Notes: a model not told the origin generated them from the sequence alone. 22,787 nucleotides of DNA from Sphingomonadales bacterium (GCA_016872225.1 VHAW01000012.1:1-22787); one strand, 5' to 3'. Shown: positions 1 to 7,756, numbered from the stretch's first letter. Translations and numbers: made by a program.

Positions 1-632
1 TCCCATAAGTGACCGCTCATGGGCAGGCCCGTCCATGGTCCCCATACATAGCCCAAGAGATAAGCTAACAACAAGCTTATCAAAAAGGATGGCGCCGCTA
101 CCCCGGCCATGGACAAACCCATGAGCAGCGATCGAATCCAGCCGGAACGGGTATAAGCCGCCAAGGTGCCCATTGTAATCCCTATCAACGTAGCCAGCAC
201 CATGGCCGCAACCGCCAAAACCAGGGTTCCCCCAAAAGCATCGACCACCATGGTCACCACATCGCGCCGGCTTTGATAGGATTTGCCCAAATAGGGGAAC
301 TTGAGGTACAGCGCCTTGGATTGGCTCCAAGGAAGCAAGACCAGGGACCGGATCGGGGCTTTCTCGCGCTGATGCACCGACAAAGGGGATAAATCATTCA
401 AAAAATGGAAATAGCGTTGACCCCAAGGTAAATCCAATCCCAGTTCGGCCCGAATTTCTTGGAGAGTCTCAGGATCTGATCGTTGACCCAAAGTCATTTG
501 GGCAGAATCTGCAGGCAACACATAAAACAACACAAAGACCATCGAGGCCAAACCCCATAACACCATGAGGGCGTGCAAGGATCTTTGCCAAAGCCAGGTC
601 TTGGTGAGCCTACGAATCCAGCCTAAGCTCAT
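1..632 (-). CDS. ABC transporter permease, DppB/OppB-like (3' end outside window)
   Basis: Only the first 210 codons are in the window; the gene runs off the left edge. The ATG at 630-632 follows an in-frame TAA 24 bases upstream. The N-terminus has a basic stretch and a first membrane helix (about residues 20-40) leading into a VLPAD segment, as in DppB/OppB permeases where this reads VPGDP. Next is a region with LGLDLPWGQRYFHFL, resembling the family's 'lGLd.P...qY..fl', then helices at about 133-156 and 168-196 with a PSFLI motif. The family forms the membrane channel of oligopeptide, dipeptide or nickel importers with a second permease and ATPases. The EAA loop that contacts the ATPase would lie outside the window. 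The periplasmic insert between helices 1 and 2 is long. The substrate cannot be told from this fragment. Confidence 0.78.
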   Translation of the reverse strand, partial: MSLGWIRRLTKTWLWQRSLHALMVLWGLASMVFVLFYVLPADSAQMTLGQRSDPETLQEIRAELGLDLPWGQRYFHFLNDLSPLSVHQREKAPIRSLVLLPWSQSKALYLKFPYLGKSYQSRRDVVTMVVDAFGGTLVLAVAAMVLATLIGITMGTLAAYTRSGWIRSLLMGLSMAGVAAPSFLISLLLAYLLGYVWGPWTGLPMSGHLW

Positions 633-680
633 CTCAAAGCGTTTCAAATCCAAAGGTTATCCACTTGCAACAATTCTCAG

Positions 681-701
681 AGAGCCTGTCCAAAGGGCTC
701 T
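681..701 (-). terminator. Short hairpin at the end of the DoxX gene
   Basis: AGAGCC (681-686) and GGCTCT (696-701) pair perfectly around a 9-base loop, with one further G-T pair possible. The stem overlaps the stop codon of the DoxX-family gene and lies 49 bases before the ABC permease start. No T tract follows, so it is at best a weak or Rho-assisted terminator and may be only an mRNA 3' structure. Confidence 0.25.
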
Positions 702-1836
702 AGGGCTGTAAGCCGGTCAATGCCGCCAAGGCCTTGGCATCCGGGAAAGTTCTGGAGGGGTAGAGTGCCGTCACGGTTCCTTTACGGAGGACCATAAGCC
801 CGGGATTGGAGCGCATCATGGTCTTCAAGACCGTTGCATCACACTGATAGAAAGGCCATTGCGAAGCACCGTATTGGGTCATAAAGGACTCAATCGCTTC
901 CTTGCCGCTGCCGGTCAAAATCGCAATCCGAACATCACGACTGCGGGCCCATGCCAAAGCGCCAGCCACCTTGATCCACGCATCCCCGGAGGCCTTGTCC
1001 AAAAAGGGAGAGATCACCAAGAGGCAATGTTCTGCTTGCAGAAAATCATCCGTATAAGCATTCCCGTTGAGATCGCTTATGACAAAATCATGGATAGGAC
1101 GTTTATAACCTTTACTTACCAGTTCATCTTTTCGACTAACCAATACCGCTTTCTCGCCATAGGCTTTTTTAAGATCCTCAATCTCTATCTCAGTGTAAGC
1201 TCCAATCTTTCCATCCACTCGATAATAATATGTATGCTTATAAACATCGATGGGGGCATCTTTTGGAATGGCCATGCCTTCAGGCAAATTCTTCCCAACG
1301 GCATAAGGCCTGAAATCCAAATAGGGCAAATTATTCCAGGTATAAAAAGCAAATCCCATGGTAGCGATTGCAGTTAAGCCCACCATAAACGACCCCAAAA
1401 AAGCAGGACCCCGTGGGCGAATGGATTTGCGGTTGATGGCCAATAACACGATCATCCCCAGCAAGACAACATCCTTGGAGAAGCTCTGCCAAGGGGTTAA
1501 ATGGATAAAATCGCCAAAACACCCGCATTCAGTCACTTTATTGAACCATGCCGAATAAAAGGTCAAAAAGGTGAAAAACAGAATCATGGCCAAGAGCCAC
1601 CATATCACCGCCCTGGTCTTCCAACCCATCCACAAGGCCATGCCCAAGACCACCTCTAGCACACAAATAGCAATTGCCATTCCTGTAGCAAGGGGGCTCA
1701 TAAATTCAGTTTTAAAAACAACGAAATACTCTTCCAACTTGTACCCGAAACCCAGTGGATCGTTGGCCTTGATAAGGCCCGAAAAAATAAACAAAGCACC
1801 GGTCAGGAATCTTAAGAAAGGAACCAATATTTTCAT
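700..1836 (-). CDS. DoxX/MauE-like membrane protein, BT_3928 family
   Basis: 378 aa. The N-terminal half (residues 1-165) is a DoxX/MauE-like membrane domain with helices at about 5-24, 50-70, 75-95, 120-136 and 148-166. A TECGCFGD motif at 102-109 is typical of MauE-like proteins, which are linked to disulfide or quinone redox chemistry. The C-terminal part (about 250-378) looks like a thioredoxin fold (LLVISPFLD, then PGLMVLRKGTV) but has no CxxC, so it is unlikely to be a dithiol oxidoreductase itself. This two-part architecture matches the Bacteroidota family annotated as BT_3928. The gene starts 9 bases after the stop of the DUF1599 gene, suggesting co-transcription. The biochemical role of the family is unknown to me. 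Confidence 0.8.
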   Translation of the reverse strand: MKILVPFLRFLTGALFIFSGLIKANDPLGFGYKLEEYFVVFKTEFMSPLATGMAIAICVLEVVLGMALWMGWKTRAVIWWLLAMILFFTFLTFYSAWFNKVTECGCFGDFIHLTPWQSFSKDVVLLGMIVLLAINRKSIRPRGPAFLGSFMVGLTAIATMGFAFYTWNNLPYLDFRPYAVGKNLPEGMAIPKDAPIDVYKHTYYYRVDGKIGAYTEIEIEDLKKAYGEKAVLVSRKDELVSKGYKRPIHDFVISDLNGNAYTDDFLQAEHCLLVISPFLDKASGDAWIKVAGALAWARSRDVRIAILTGSGKEAIESFMTQYGASQWPFYQCDATVLKTMMRSNPGLMVLRKGTVTALYPSRTFPDAKALAALTGLQP

Positions 1837-1845
1837 GGCATGCGA

Positions 1846-2412
1846 TTATGGGTTTTTGGATTGTTCGTCGTGACGAATCAGAGCGAAAACGGCGTAATTA
1901 ATAATATCCCGATAACCACCTTCCACCCCTTCGCTCACCATGGCCTGACCACCATTGTCTTCGATTTGCTTGATTCTTAGCAATTTGACGAGGATCATGT
2001 CGGTCAACGACGAGGGTCGCATTTCGCGCCAAGCCTCGCCGTAGTCGTGGTTCTTGTTGGCCAGAAGGGAACGGTTAGCGGCTACCTGGAGGTCAAATTG
2101 ATGCAAGGTGTCTTGCAAGGCCAAATTCGAGGGAGAATCCAAGAAATCTTCGGAAGGCACACCCAAATCCACTTGAATCAAGGTCATAATACTGTAATTG
2201 ATTAGCCCGATAAATTCAGGCCTTACGCCTTCTTCTACCTTGTGCGTTCCACTGAATTCAATATTACGAATTCGGCAGGCCTTAATATAAAGTTGATCGG
2301 TGAAGGAAGGAAGTCTATTGATCCTCCAAGAAGTCCCATAATCGCGAGTTTTAGCTTCGAACAAATCTCGGCATTCTGCAAGGATAGCATCATATTCCAA
2401 AAGGGTTTTCAT
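1846..2412 (-). CDS. DUF1599 (Nmad1) protein with two tandem domain copies
   Basis: 188 aa from the ATG at 2410-2412. The same frame is open to 2451, but that longer form would overlap the folP start, and family homology begins at MKTLLEYD. The protein is an internal duplication: residues about 1-85 and 98-185 share the pattern DYGxxWR, SxTDxxxxKxxRIxxIE, EGV, INYxxxxLI. Both copies keep the charged residues. The DUF1599 family, also called nucleotide-modification-associated domain 1, is widespread in Bacteroidota chromosomes beside folP; its activity on the chromosome is not established. The gene is divergent from folP with only 27 bases between start codons and is probably co-transcribed with the DoxX gene downstream. 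Confidence 0.85.
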   Translation of the reverse strand: MKTLLEYDAILAECRDLFEAKTRDYGTSWRINRLPSFTDQLYIKACRIRNIEFSGTHKVEEGVRPEFIGLINYSIMTLIQVDLGVPSEDFLDSPSNLALQDTLHQFDLQVAANRSLLANKNHDYGEAWREMRPSSLTDMILVKLLRIKQIEDNGGQAMVSEGVEGGYRDIINYAVFALIRHDEQSKNP

Positions 2413-2439
2413 GAGGCGCTGTGGAGGTAAATTTACGCA

Positions 2440-3309
2440 ATGAAGACGCATTCTACCCTTTCGCTGGTCTGCAAGGGCAGCTTACTTCTACTGGATCGAC
2501 CCCGGATCATGGGGATTATCAATCTAACAGAGGATTCTTTCTATGCAGCCAGTCGCGTCAGGGATAACCAGCAAGCCATCGTGGACCGTGCGGGAATGAT
2601 ATTGGATGCAGGAGCTGACCTTCTGGACCTGGGGGCTTGTTCGACAAGGCCTGGAGCCAGTCCTGTGGATCCCGCCTTGGAAACTGAACGCATCGTGGCC
2701 AGCGTTGCAGGCATTCTGGACCATTTCCCAAAGGCGTTGATCTCCATCGATACGTACCGAGCAGATGTGGCCAAGGCAGGCATCATGGCCGGAGCTAGCA
2801 TGATCAACGATATTGCCGGCGGCACCTTAGATCCTGCCATGCATCCCACGGTGCTGGAACTTCAAGTACCTTACATTCTTGGGCATTTGCGGGGAAACCC
2901 TGCCACCATGCAGTCCCTCACCGATTACAAAGACGTTACAGCAGAAGTTTTCGAATCTCTCCTATCCACGGCAATTCAGCTTCAAAATCAAGGAGCAAAA
3001 GATATTGTTCTGGACCCCTGTTTTGGTTTTGCCAAAACCCGCGAACAAAATTTTGAAATCTTGGCGAACCTTCGACACTTGACCCGATTCGGTTTTCCGG
3101 TTATGGCAGGTATATCACGAAAATCCATGGTTTACAAAACCCTAAATATTAATCCCGAAGAAGCCCTTAACGGTTCTTCGGTATTGCATACCATCGCTTT
3201 GACGCAAGGGGCAACCCTGCTTAGAGTGCATGATGTTATGGAAGCAGTTCAATGCGTGCGGCTCTGGCAAGAGATGCCGTCTTTGCACCCCGTTGATCCG
3301 TTGCGATAA
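2440..3309 (+). CDS. folP: Dihydropteroate synthase
   Basis: 289 aa, usual length. It joins p-aminobenzoate to hydroxymethyl-dihydropterin pyrophosphate in folate synthesis; it is a cytosolic TIM barrel and the sulfonamide target. Visible motifs in order: MGIINLTEDSF (24-34, the first pterin-site loop, usually MGILNVTPDSF), DLGACSTRPGA (63-73, usually DIGGESTRPGA), SIDTYRADVA (102-111), NDIAGG (123-128), HLRGNPATMQ (149-158), DPCFGFAKT (192-200), GISRKS (224-229) and RVHDV (262-266). The TEDSF and GACSTRP variants fit the Bacteroidota form of the enzyme. A GGAGG lies 12 bases before the ATG, farther than optimal, so translation probably does not depend on it. cdaA follows after 47 bases on the same strand. 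Confidence 0.96.
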   Translation: MKTHSTLSLVCKGSLLLLDRPRIMGIINLTEDSFYAASRVRDNQQAIVDRAGMILDAGADLLDLGACSTRPGASPVDPALETERIVASVAGILDHFPKALISIDTYRADVAKAGIMAGASMINDIAGGTLDPAMHPTVLELQVPYILGHLRGNPATMQSLTDYKDVTAEVFESLLSTAIQLQNQGAKDIVLDPCFGFAKTREQNFEILANLRHLTRFGFPVMAGISRKSMVYKTLNINPEEALNGSSVLHTIALTQGATLLRVHDVMEAVQCVRLWQEMPSLHPVDPLR

Positions 3310-3356
3310 TACAATTCCAACTAATCTTTATCACGCCATATTCAATCAACCGCACC

Positions 3357-4145
3357 ATGCAAGAAGCTCCACAATCCTGGATGAATTGGCATAACTTGTT
3401 GGACTGGACCCTCGTGGCCATCCTGCTTGCTTTGGCTTGGCGCCTTATTCGAGGTAGTTTGGTGGTTTACCTGCTGGTCGGGGTTGTGGCCTTCAATTTG
3501 CTTTTCCGATTGGGAAAATGGTTGGAGCTGCCTCTCTTTTCCACCCTCTTAGAACAGTTTGTGGGGCTGGGCGTTCTCGCTTTAATCATCGTCTTTCAGC
3601 CTGAAATCCGGAAATTTCTCTTGATGATTGGGCGAAATGCGGAGCCATCCAAATTAGGCAAGTTGGGCAGACTGATAGACAGCGATGCCTCCGGCGCAGA
3701 CGATAATCAAGACTGGATTCGGGCTGTCGCCGAAACCTGTGCAAAACTATCGGAAACGCGAACTGGTGCGTTGATGGTCATCGCCAGAACCTCAGAACTG
3801 AAAATCTTTGCGTTAAGCGGCATTTCTATGAACGCAATAGTCAGCACCGCCTTACTCGAAGCCATTTTTCGCAAAGAATCTCCCCTGCACGACGGTGCTG
3901 TCATTCTCGCCAAAGGCCGTATCCAAGCCGCATCATGCGTTCTGCCTTTGGACGAACATCACACCATGCCTTCCTCCGGTCAAGGCATGCGCCATAAAGC
4001 TGCCTTAAGCATGAGCGAGCAAACGGATGCATTAGTGGTCCTCGTTTCGGAAGAAACCGGTCATATCGTGGTTGCAGACAATGGGGAATTTAGTGATCCA
4101 TTAACACCCAACGATCTCATGCATCGTATCAGCAAGACCTTGTAA
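3357..4145 (+). CDS. cdaA: Diadenylate cyclase CdaA (membrane-bound c-di-AMP synthase)
   Basis: 262 aa. It makes cyclic di-AMP from two ATP at the inner membrane. Three N-terminal helices (about 13-31, 33-50, 62-82) are followed by the DAC/DisA_N domain (about 90-250). The DGA catalytic motif is at 179-181. The second motif, normally RHR, reads R212-H213-K214 (RHKAA), a conservative change. The tail SEETGHIVVADNGEF is typical of the family. folP-cdaA adjacency is common in Bacteroidota and supports the call. No ybbR/cdaR partner gene lies next to it, unlike in Firmicutes. It ends convergent with the TPR lipoprotein gene. Confidence 0.93.
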   Translation: MQEAPQSWMNWHNLLDWTLVAILLALAWRLIRGSLVVYLLVGVVAFNLLFRLGKWLELPLFSTLLEQFVGLGVLALIIVFQPEIRKFLLMIGRNAEPSKLGKLGRLIDSDASGADDNQDWIRAVAETCAKLSETRTGALMVIARTSELKIFALSGISMNAIVSTALLEAIFRKESPLHDGAVILAKGRIQAASCVLPLDEHHTMPSSGQGMRHKAALSMSEQTDALVVLVSEETGHIVVADNGEFSDPLTPNDLMHRISKTL

Positions 4146-4163
4146 TTTAATTCTTGAACGCGT

Positions 4164-4183
4164 GACGGCATGATCTGCCGGTC
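4164..4183. terminator. Weak hairpin between convergent cdaA and TPR lipoprotein genes
   Basis: GACGGCA (4164-4170) and TGCCGGTC (4176-4183) can pair across a 5-base loop with one bulged G. It is the only notable structure in the 58-base convergent gap and could serve both strands. There is no T run on either side, so the terminator role is a guess from position. Confidence 0.2.
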
Positions 4184-4203
4184 GACTCAACGGCGAAATG
4201 CCT

Positions 4204-4785
4204 TCAACCTCCTTTACGAATCTTCTGTAACAATTCCTCATCACTAAGCCCCAACAATTCCCTCATCACTTTAGCTTGCGGGGCTAAACTATCGGTTGGG
4301 TATTCCTCCAACAATCGATCCAAGTAAAATTCCGCCGAAGCTTTATTGTTCAAATCTTCGTTGAAAATCAAAGCATTGTGGAATAATGCCGAAGCAGCCA
4401 AATCATGTTGGGGATAAGCATCGGTCAAGGCCCTGCCGCATTCAATCGCCTGGGGATAGGAACCTGCTGCACGGAAAGCCTTGGCCGCTTTCCACAAAGC
4501 CACTGGGGCATAAGCTGTATTTCGATAGCCGTTTGCCAATTCCACACAAACTGTTCCCAAGGAATCCAAGACTTTTTCGTTGTTATTGACTGCCAAAGAA
4601 TCTTTGGCCAAGACCCTTTCGAGGGAATCGATGCGAGATCGCAAAAGCTCCAACCGCAAGCTTGAATCTTTAGCAGCACCATGGTCAAAATCCGCAGATG
4701 TTTTGAGCTCTTGACCGCAGGCGCCAATGAAACCTACCAGCAGACCCGAATAGACGAATTGGCTAATCTTCAATTTTGGTTTCAT
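4204..4785 (-). CDS. TPR-containing lipoprotein
   Basis: 193 aa. The signal sequence ends in a lipobox IGAC with the lipidated Cys at 23. The residues after Cys (GQELK) do not form a Bacteroidota surface-export signal, so a periplasm-facing anchor is likely. A short predicted coiled-coil stretch (about 40-75) precedes two to three TPR-like helical pairs (about 80-175: YAPVALWKAAKAFRAAGSYP, then ASALFHNALIFNE, then FYLDRLLEEYP). TPR lipoproteins of this size resemble the C-terminal part of YbgF/CpoB or BamD and usually act as scaffolds in envelope complexes. The gene starts 12 bases after the recF stop, so the two are probably co-transcribed. Specific partner unknown. Confidence 0.75.
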   Translation of the reverse strand: MKPKLKISQFVYSGLLVGFIGACGQELKTSADFDHGAAKDSSLRLELLRSRIDSLERVLAKDSLAVNNNEKVLDSLGTVCVELANGYRNTAYAPVALWKAAKAFRAAGSYPQAIECGRALTDAYPQHDLAASALFHNALIFNEDLNNKASAEFYLDRLLEEYPTDSLAPQAKVMRELLGLSDEELLQKIRKGG

Positions 4786-4797
4786 GGGATTATGGAG

Positions 4798-5904
4798 TTA
4801 AGCATTCAATTCAATGACCTTGCAGTCTTGAAGACAGGATGACATAAGGACCTGGACGCGATCAGAGTCAGTATCGGTCAGGAAAACACGGATGCCCTCT
4901 TGGGTCAAAGCCTGCATGGCAGTGGTGAGCCCAAGAAGCCTGCTTTGATCCAACTTTTCGAAAACATCATCCACCAACAAATAAACAAAGGCCTTTCCGC
5001 TCTGCACAAAATACCGGCATTGAGCAAGCTTAAGCGCTAAGACCAGGGATTTGCGTTGCCCTTGCGATGCATAGCGTTTGACGGATTGTCCTTTAAGTAG
5101 AAATTCAACATCGTCCCTTTGGGTCCCCCACAAGGTTAGGCCGGCCTCCAGCTCTTTGCTCAAATTCGGCCTTTGTTCTTGTTGCCGATAAACCTCCCAA
5201 TCGCTGAGGTATCGAAGCTGTACCGGTTCGCTGAGTCCAGCCATTTCGGCATAGAATGCTTCCACATGAGGCCTATAATCGACCAACCACTGCGTTCTCG
5301 CATGGTAAATGGCTTCATGGCATAAGGCCAATTCTTGATCGTAAAGGCTGACCAATGCCTCATCCGGCCACCTAGAAGGTCCTGCGGCTTTGAGCAAGGC
5401 ATTGCGCTGCCCCAAGAAATGATCCCTGCGAAACAACCTGCCCACATAATCCGGACAAACCTGGGCCAACATCATGTCCAACCACTTGCGGCGGTCCGTA
5501 CTTCCCCCCTCAATAAGCAACAGATCCCCGGGTGTCACCATCACCGCGGGGAATTTACCGAGATGCTCACTCATTCGTTTGTAGGGGATATCGTCCAATG
5601 CTAATTCTTTGGGGGATCCGGGTTTGAAAATCACGGTCACCTTACCGCCCTGCCTAGGTTGTTCAAGTGGTCCGTTAGTTCTGAAATGACCTTCGATACG
5701 AAACCCCCTTTGCCCGAAACGTACCAGCTGACCATCCTGCCGGGTGAAATAGCTGCGTCCCAGGCATAAATAATGAATGGCATCCAGCAAATTGGTTTTG
5801 CCACAACCGTTAGGACCCGTAAAGGCCACCCAATCGGCATCCAAAATCAATTCCCGGCTTTGTTCAAGGCGAAAATCAAGGACTTGAAGGCGGTGCAAGT
5901 TCAC
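4798..5904 (-). CDS. recF: DNA replication/repair protein RecF
   Basis: 368 aa, normal length. It is an SMC-like ATPase that helps load RecA at single-strand gaps in DNA. Walker A is GPNGCGKT (30-37), the ABC-type signature is ASQGQRKS (279-286), and Walker B is LLVDDVFEKLD (309-319), which identifies RecF against other SMC-like proteins. The start codon is GTG at 5902-5904; an in-frame TAA 15 bases upstream leaves no earlier option, and the sequence MNLHRLQVLDFR fits the family N-terminus. It is divergent from pdhA (61 bases between start codons). Adjacency of recF to a TPR gene and ribH is common in Bacteroidota; here pdhA stands between them. Confidence 0.95.
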   Translation of the reverse strand: MNLHRLQVLDFRLEQSRELILDADWVAFTGPNGCGKTNLLDAIHYLCLGRSYFTRQDGQLVRFGQRGFRIEGHFRTNGPLEQPRQGGKVTVIFKPGSPKELALDDIPYKRMSEHLGKFPAVMVTPGDLLLIEGGSTDRRKWLDMMLAQVCPDYVGRLFRRDHFLGQRNALLKAAGPSRWPDEALVSLYDQELALCHEAIYHARTQWLVDYRPHVEAFYAEMAGLSEPVQLRYLSDWEVYRQQEQRPNLSKELEAGLTLWGTQRDDVEFLLKGQSVKRYASQGQRKSLVLALKLAQCRYFVQSGKAFVYLLVDDVFEKLDQSRLLGLTTAMQALTQEGIRVFLTDTDSDRVQVLMSSCLQDCKVIELNA

Positions 5905-5915
5905 TTTAGATGACG

Positions 5916-5946
5916 TTTAAGTAGACTTGGTGGGGTTGTATATTAG
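5916..5946 (+). promoter_or_regulatory. Candidate pdhA promoter
   Basis: TATATTAG (5939-5946) matches the Bacteroidota -7 consensus TAnnTTTG at five of six fixed positions. A TTTA (5916-5919) stands 19 bases upstream, where the -33 TTTG is expected. The start of transcription would fall about 15 bases before the pdhA ATG at 5966. Confidence 0.35.
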
Positions 5947-5965
5947 CGCCTCTTTCGACAAAACC

Positions 5966-6961
5966 ATGTCCTCTACGCAAATATCCCCCGAACAGGCTCA
6001 TAAATGGCTTGAATCGATGCTTTTGATGAGGCGCTTTGAAGAAAAATGTGCCCAACTCTACGGTCAGCAGAAAATCAAGGGCTTCTGCCACCTGTACATT
6101 GGTCAAGAGGCGGTGGTGACTGGAACATATTCAGCCATTACCCCGGAGGATTCCGTAATCACGGCCTACCGCGACCACGGGCACGCTCTGGCATGCGGTC
6201 TCAGCCCCGAATCCATTATGGCTGAGCTTTACGGCAAAGCCACGGGCTGCTCCAAAGGCAAAGGGGGATCCATGCACTTGTTCAGCAAAGAACATCGATT
6301 CTTCGGGGGTCACGGCATTGTGGGCGGGCAGGTTCCGTTGGGAGCGGGCATTGCCTTTGCTGAAAAATACCTGGGGACCGGCAAGGTCAACATTTGTTTT
6401 ATGGGGGACGGCGCGGTCCGACAAGGAGCCCTGCACGAGACCTTCAATATGGCGATGTTATGGAATCTGCCAGTGGTTTTTGTGATCGAAAACAACGGCT
6501 ACGCCATGGGTACCTCTGTCGAACGTACCACCAACGTTTTGGACTTATACCAAATTGGTCTTTCTTACCAAATGCCTTCGGAGGCAGTAGACGGGATGAA
6601 TGTGGTGACCGTACACAATGCCATGACCAAAGCAGTGGCCAAAGCCCGCAATGGAGAAGGTCCCACGCTGCTCGAAATCCGCACCTACCGGTATAGAGGG
6701 CATTCCATGAGCGATCCCGCTAAATACCGCACCAAAGAAGAAGTCGAAGCTTACCGCAACCAAGACCCCATCGAACAGCTCAAATCCTGGATGTTGGAAA
6801 ATAATCACCTCACGGACAAGACCTACGTAGCTTTGGAAGAGAAAATCGAAGCAATGGTTACAGCATCTGTTCAATTTGCCGAAGAATCCCCTTGGCCCGA
6901 AGAAATCGAAATGTACCGCGACGTCTATGTCCAAGAAGACTACCCATACATTATGGATTAA
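5966..6961 (+). CDS. pdhA: Pyruvate dehydrogenase E1 component, alpha subunit
   Basis: 331 aa from ATG 5966. The frame is open to 5927, but the extra 13 residues lie over the promoter region and are not family-like, whereas MSSTQISPEQ fits. E1-alpha binds thiamin diphosphate and, with E1-beta, decarboxylates pyruvate and acetylates the E2 lipoyl domain. Motifs (mature numbering): LYIGQEAV near 44-51, the thiamin-diphosphate motif GDGAVRQG (147-154) ending in ENNGYAMGT (175-183), and the loop YRGHSMSDPAKYR (243-255). The N-terminal MLLMRRFEEKCAQLYGQQKI is typical of Bacteroidota PdhA. No E1-beta or E2 gene is next to it; a TPR gene follows after 81 bases. Confidence 0.95.
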   Translation: MSSTQISPEQAHKWLESMLLMRRFEEKCAQLYGQQKIKGFCHLYIGQEAVVTGTYSAITPEDSVITAYRDHGHALACGLSPESIMAELYGKATGCSKGKGGSMHLFSKEHRFFGGHGIVGGQVPLGAGIAFAEKYLGTGKVNICFMGDGAVRQGALHETFNMAMLWNLPVVFVIENNGYAMGTSVERTTNVLDLYQIGLSYQMPSEAVDGMNVVTVHNAMTKAVAKARNGEGPTLLEIRTYRYRGHSMSDPAKYRTKEEVEAYRNQDPIEQLKSWMLENNHLTDKTYVALEEKIEAMVTASVQFAEESPWPEEIEMYRDVYVQEDYPYIMD

Positions 6962-6966
6962 TTTTG
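6959..6966 (+). promoter_or_regulatory. Candidate -7 box for the TPR-ribH unit
   Basis: TAATTTTG is an exact match to TAnnTTTG and overlaps the pdhA stop codon. No TTTG is seen 19-21 bases upstream. It would give a leader of about 70 bases that contains the AT-rich hairpin at 6966-6999. Confidence 0.28.
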
Positions 6967-6999
6967 TTATTGATTAGCCTAAATTTTATAATTAATAAC
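6966..6999 (+). terminator. AT-rich inverted repeat after pdhA
   Basis: GTTATTGATTA (6966-6976) pairs with TAATTAATAAC (6989-6999) over 11 positions, ten Watson-Crick and one G-T, around a 12-base loop. It lies 5 bases after the pdhA stop in a gap that is otherwise almost all A and T. It could end or attenuate pdhA transcription, protect the 3' end, or bind a regulator. The stem has only two G or C in pairs, so stability is modest. Confidence 0.3.
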
Positions 7000-7042
7000 A
7001 TTTATTAGAAAAATATTTAATAGAACCGTCCAATTAGCAACC

Positions 7043-7744
7043 ATGGCCCAGAAAACCAAATCCAACAGCGACAACGCTTTCGAAAAGCTTGAGCAACTTG
7101 ACCTGCAGGAAAGCCTCGGCAAAGCCGAAGCCTTCTTCGAGGCTAACAAGAAAGTAATTTCCTATGTAGGCGGCGGTTTGCTGGCCCTCATCTTGGGTGC
7201 CTATTACGTATGGGGTATTTATCTCCCGGATCGTCAGCGGGAAGCCGTGGACCTCATGTATGTTGCTGAGCGTTACTTCGAGAGTGATTCCTTGCGTCTT
7301 GCGATAGAAGGTGACGGGAATTTTCCGGGATTTGAAGAAATCGTTGACGATTACGGATTGACACGCACCGGTAATTTGGCTAAGTATTACCTCGGGGTCA
7401 GCTACCTACGATTGGGCAAATACAACGAGGCCATCGACGCTTTAAACTCCTTCAGCACCAAGGATCCCATTCTTGGAAGCATTGCCCTCGGCTGCATAGG
7501 AGATGCCCATCTCCAACTCAGAAAAGACCAAGAAGCGCTGGATTATTATCTCCAAGCTGCAGAATTCAAAGCCAACGAATTCACGACGCCATTCTACCTT
7601 CAAAGAGCTGGTGAAGTCGCCGAAAAAATTGGGGAAAAAGACAAAGCCACAGAGTGTTACGAGAAAATCCAGCGCGAATACCCTCAATCCACGGAAGGCC
7701 AAGGCATTGATCGCTACCTCTCAAGAATCAAGCTAAAGTCGTAG
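7043..7744 (+). CDS. Membrane-anchored TPR protein (YfgM/TPR_21-like)
   Basis: 233 aa. A charged cytoplasmic N-terminus (1-37) is followed by one membrane helix (about 38-60, VISYVGGGLLALILGAYYVW), then a periplasmic TPR region (about 100-225) with recognisable repeats: LAKYYLGVSYLRLGKYNEAI, then GDAHLQLRKDQEALDYYLQA, then RAGEVAEKIGEKDKATECYE. This layout matches the YfgM/TPR_21 family, in which E. coli YfgM is a single-span membrane protein near the Sec translocon; a similar scaffolding role is inference. It is followed 12 bases later by ribH, a pairing frequent in Bacteroidota, so the two are probably one transcript even though no functional link is obvious. Confidence 0.85.
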   Translation: MAQKTKSNSDNAFEKLEQLDLQESLGKAEAFFEANKKVISYVGGGLLALILGAYYVWGIYLPDRQREAVDLMYVAERYFESDSLRLAIEGDGNFPGFEEIVDDYGLTRTGNLAKYYLGVSYLRLGKYNEAIDALNSFSTKDPILGSIALGCIGDAHLQLRKDQEALDYYLQAAEFKANEFTTPFYLQRAGEVAEKIGEKDKATECYEKIQREYPQSTEGQGIDRYLSRIKLKS

Positions 7745-7756
7745 AATCTCCCGACC

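Noticed and set aside
859..1377. 172-codon plus-strand open frame opposite the DoxX-family gene
   Set aside because: No family resemblance or sensible composition; it is the antisense shadow of a well-supported gene.
6545..6934. 129-codon minus-strand open frame within pdhA, rich in Phe and Gly
   Set aside because: Antisense to highly conserved E1-alpha sequence; its composition follows from pdhA codon use.
7745..7756. Possible FMN riboswitch before ribH
   Set aside because: The gap to the preceding gene is only 12 bases, and nothing like the RFN element is seen upstream of the TPR gene.
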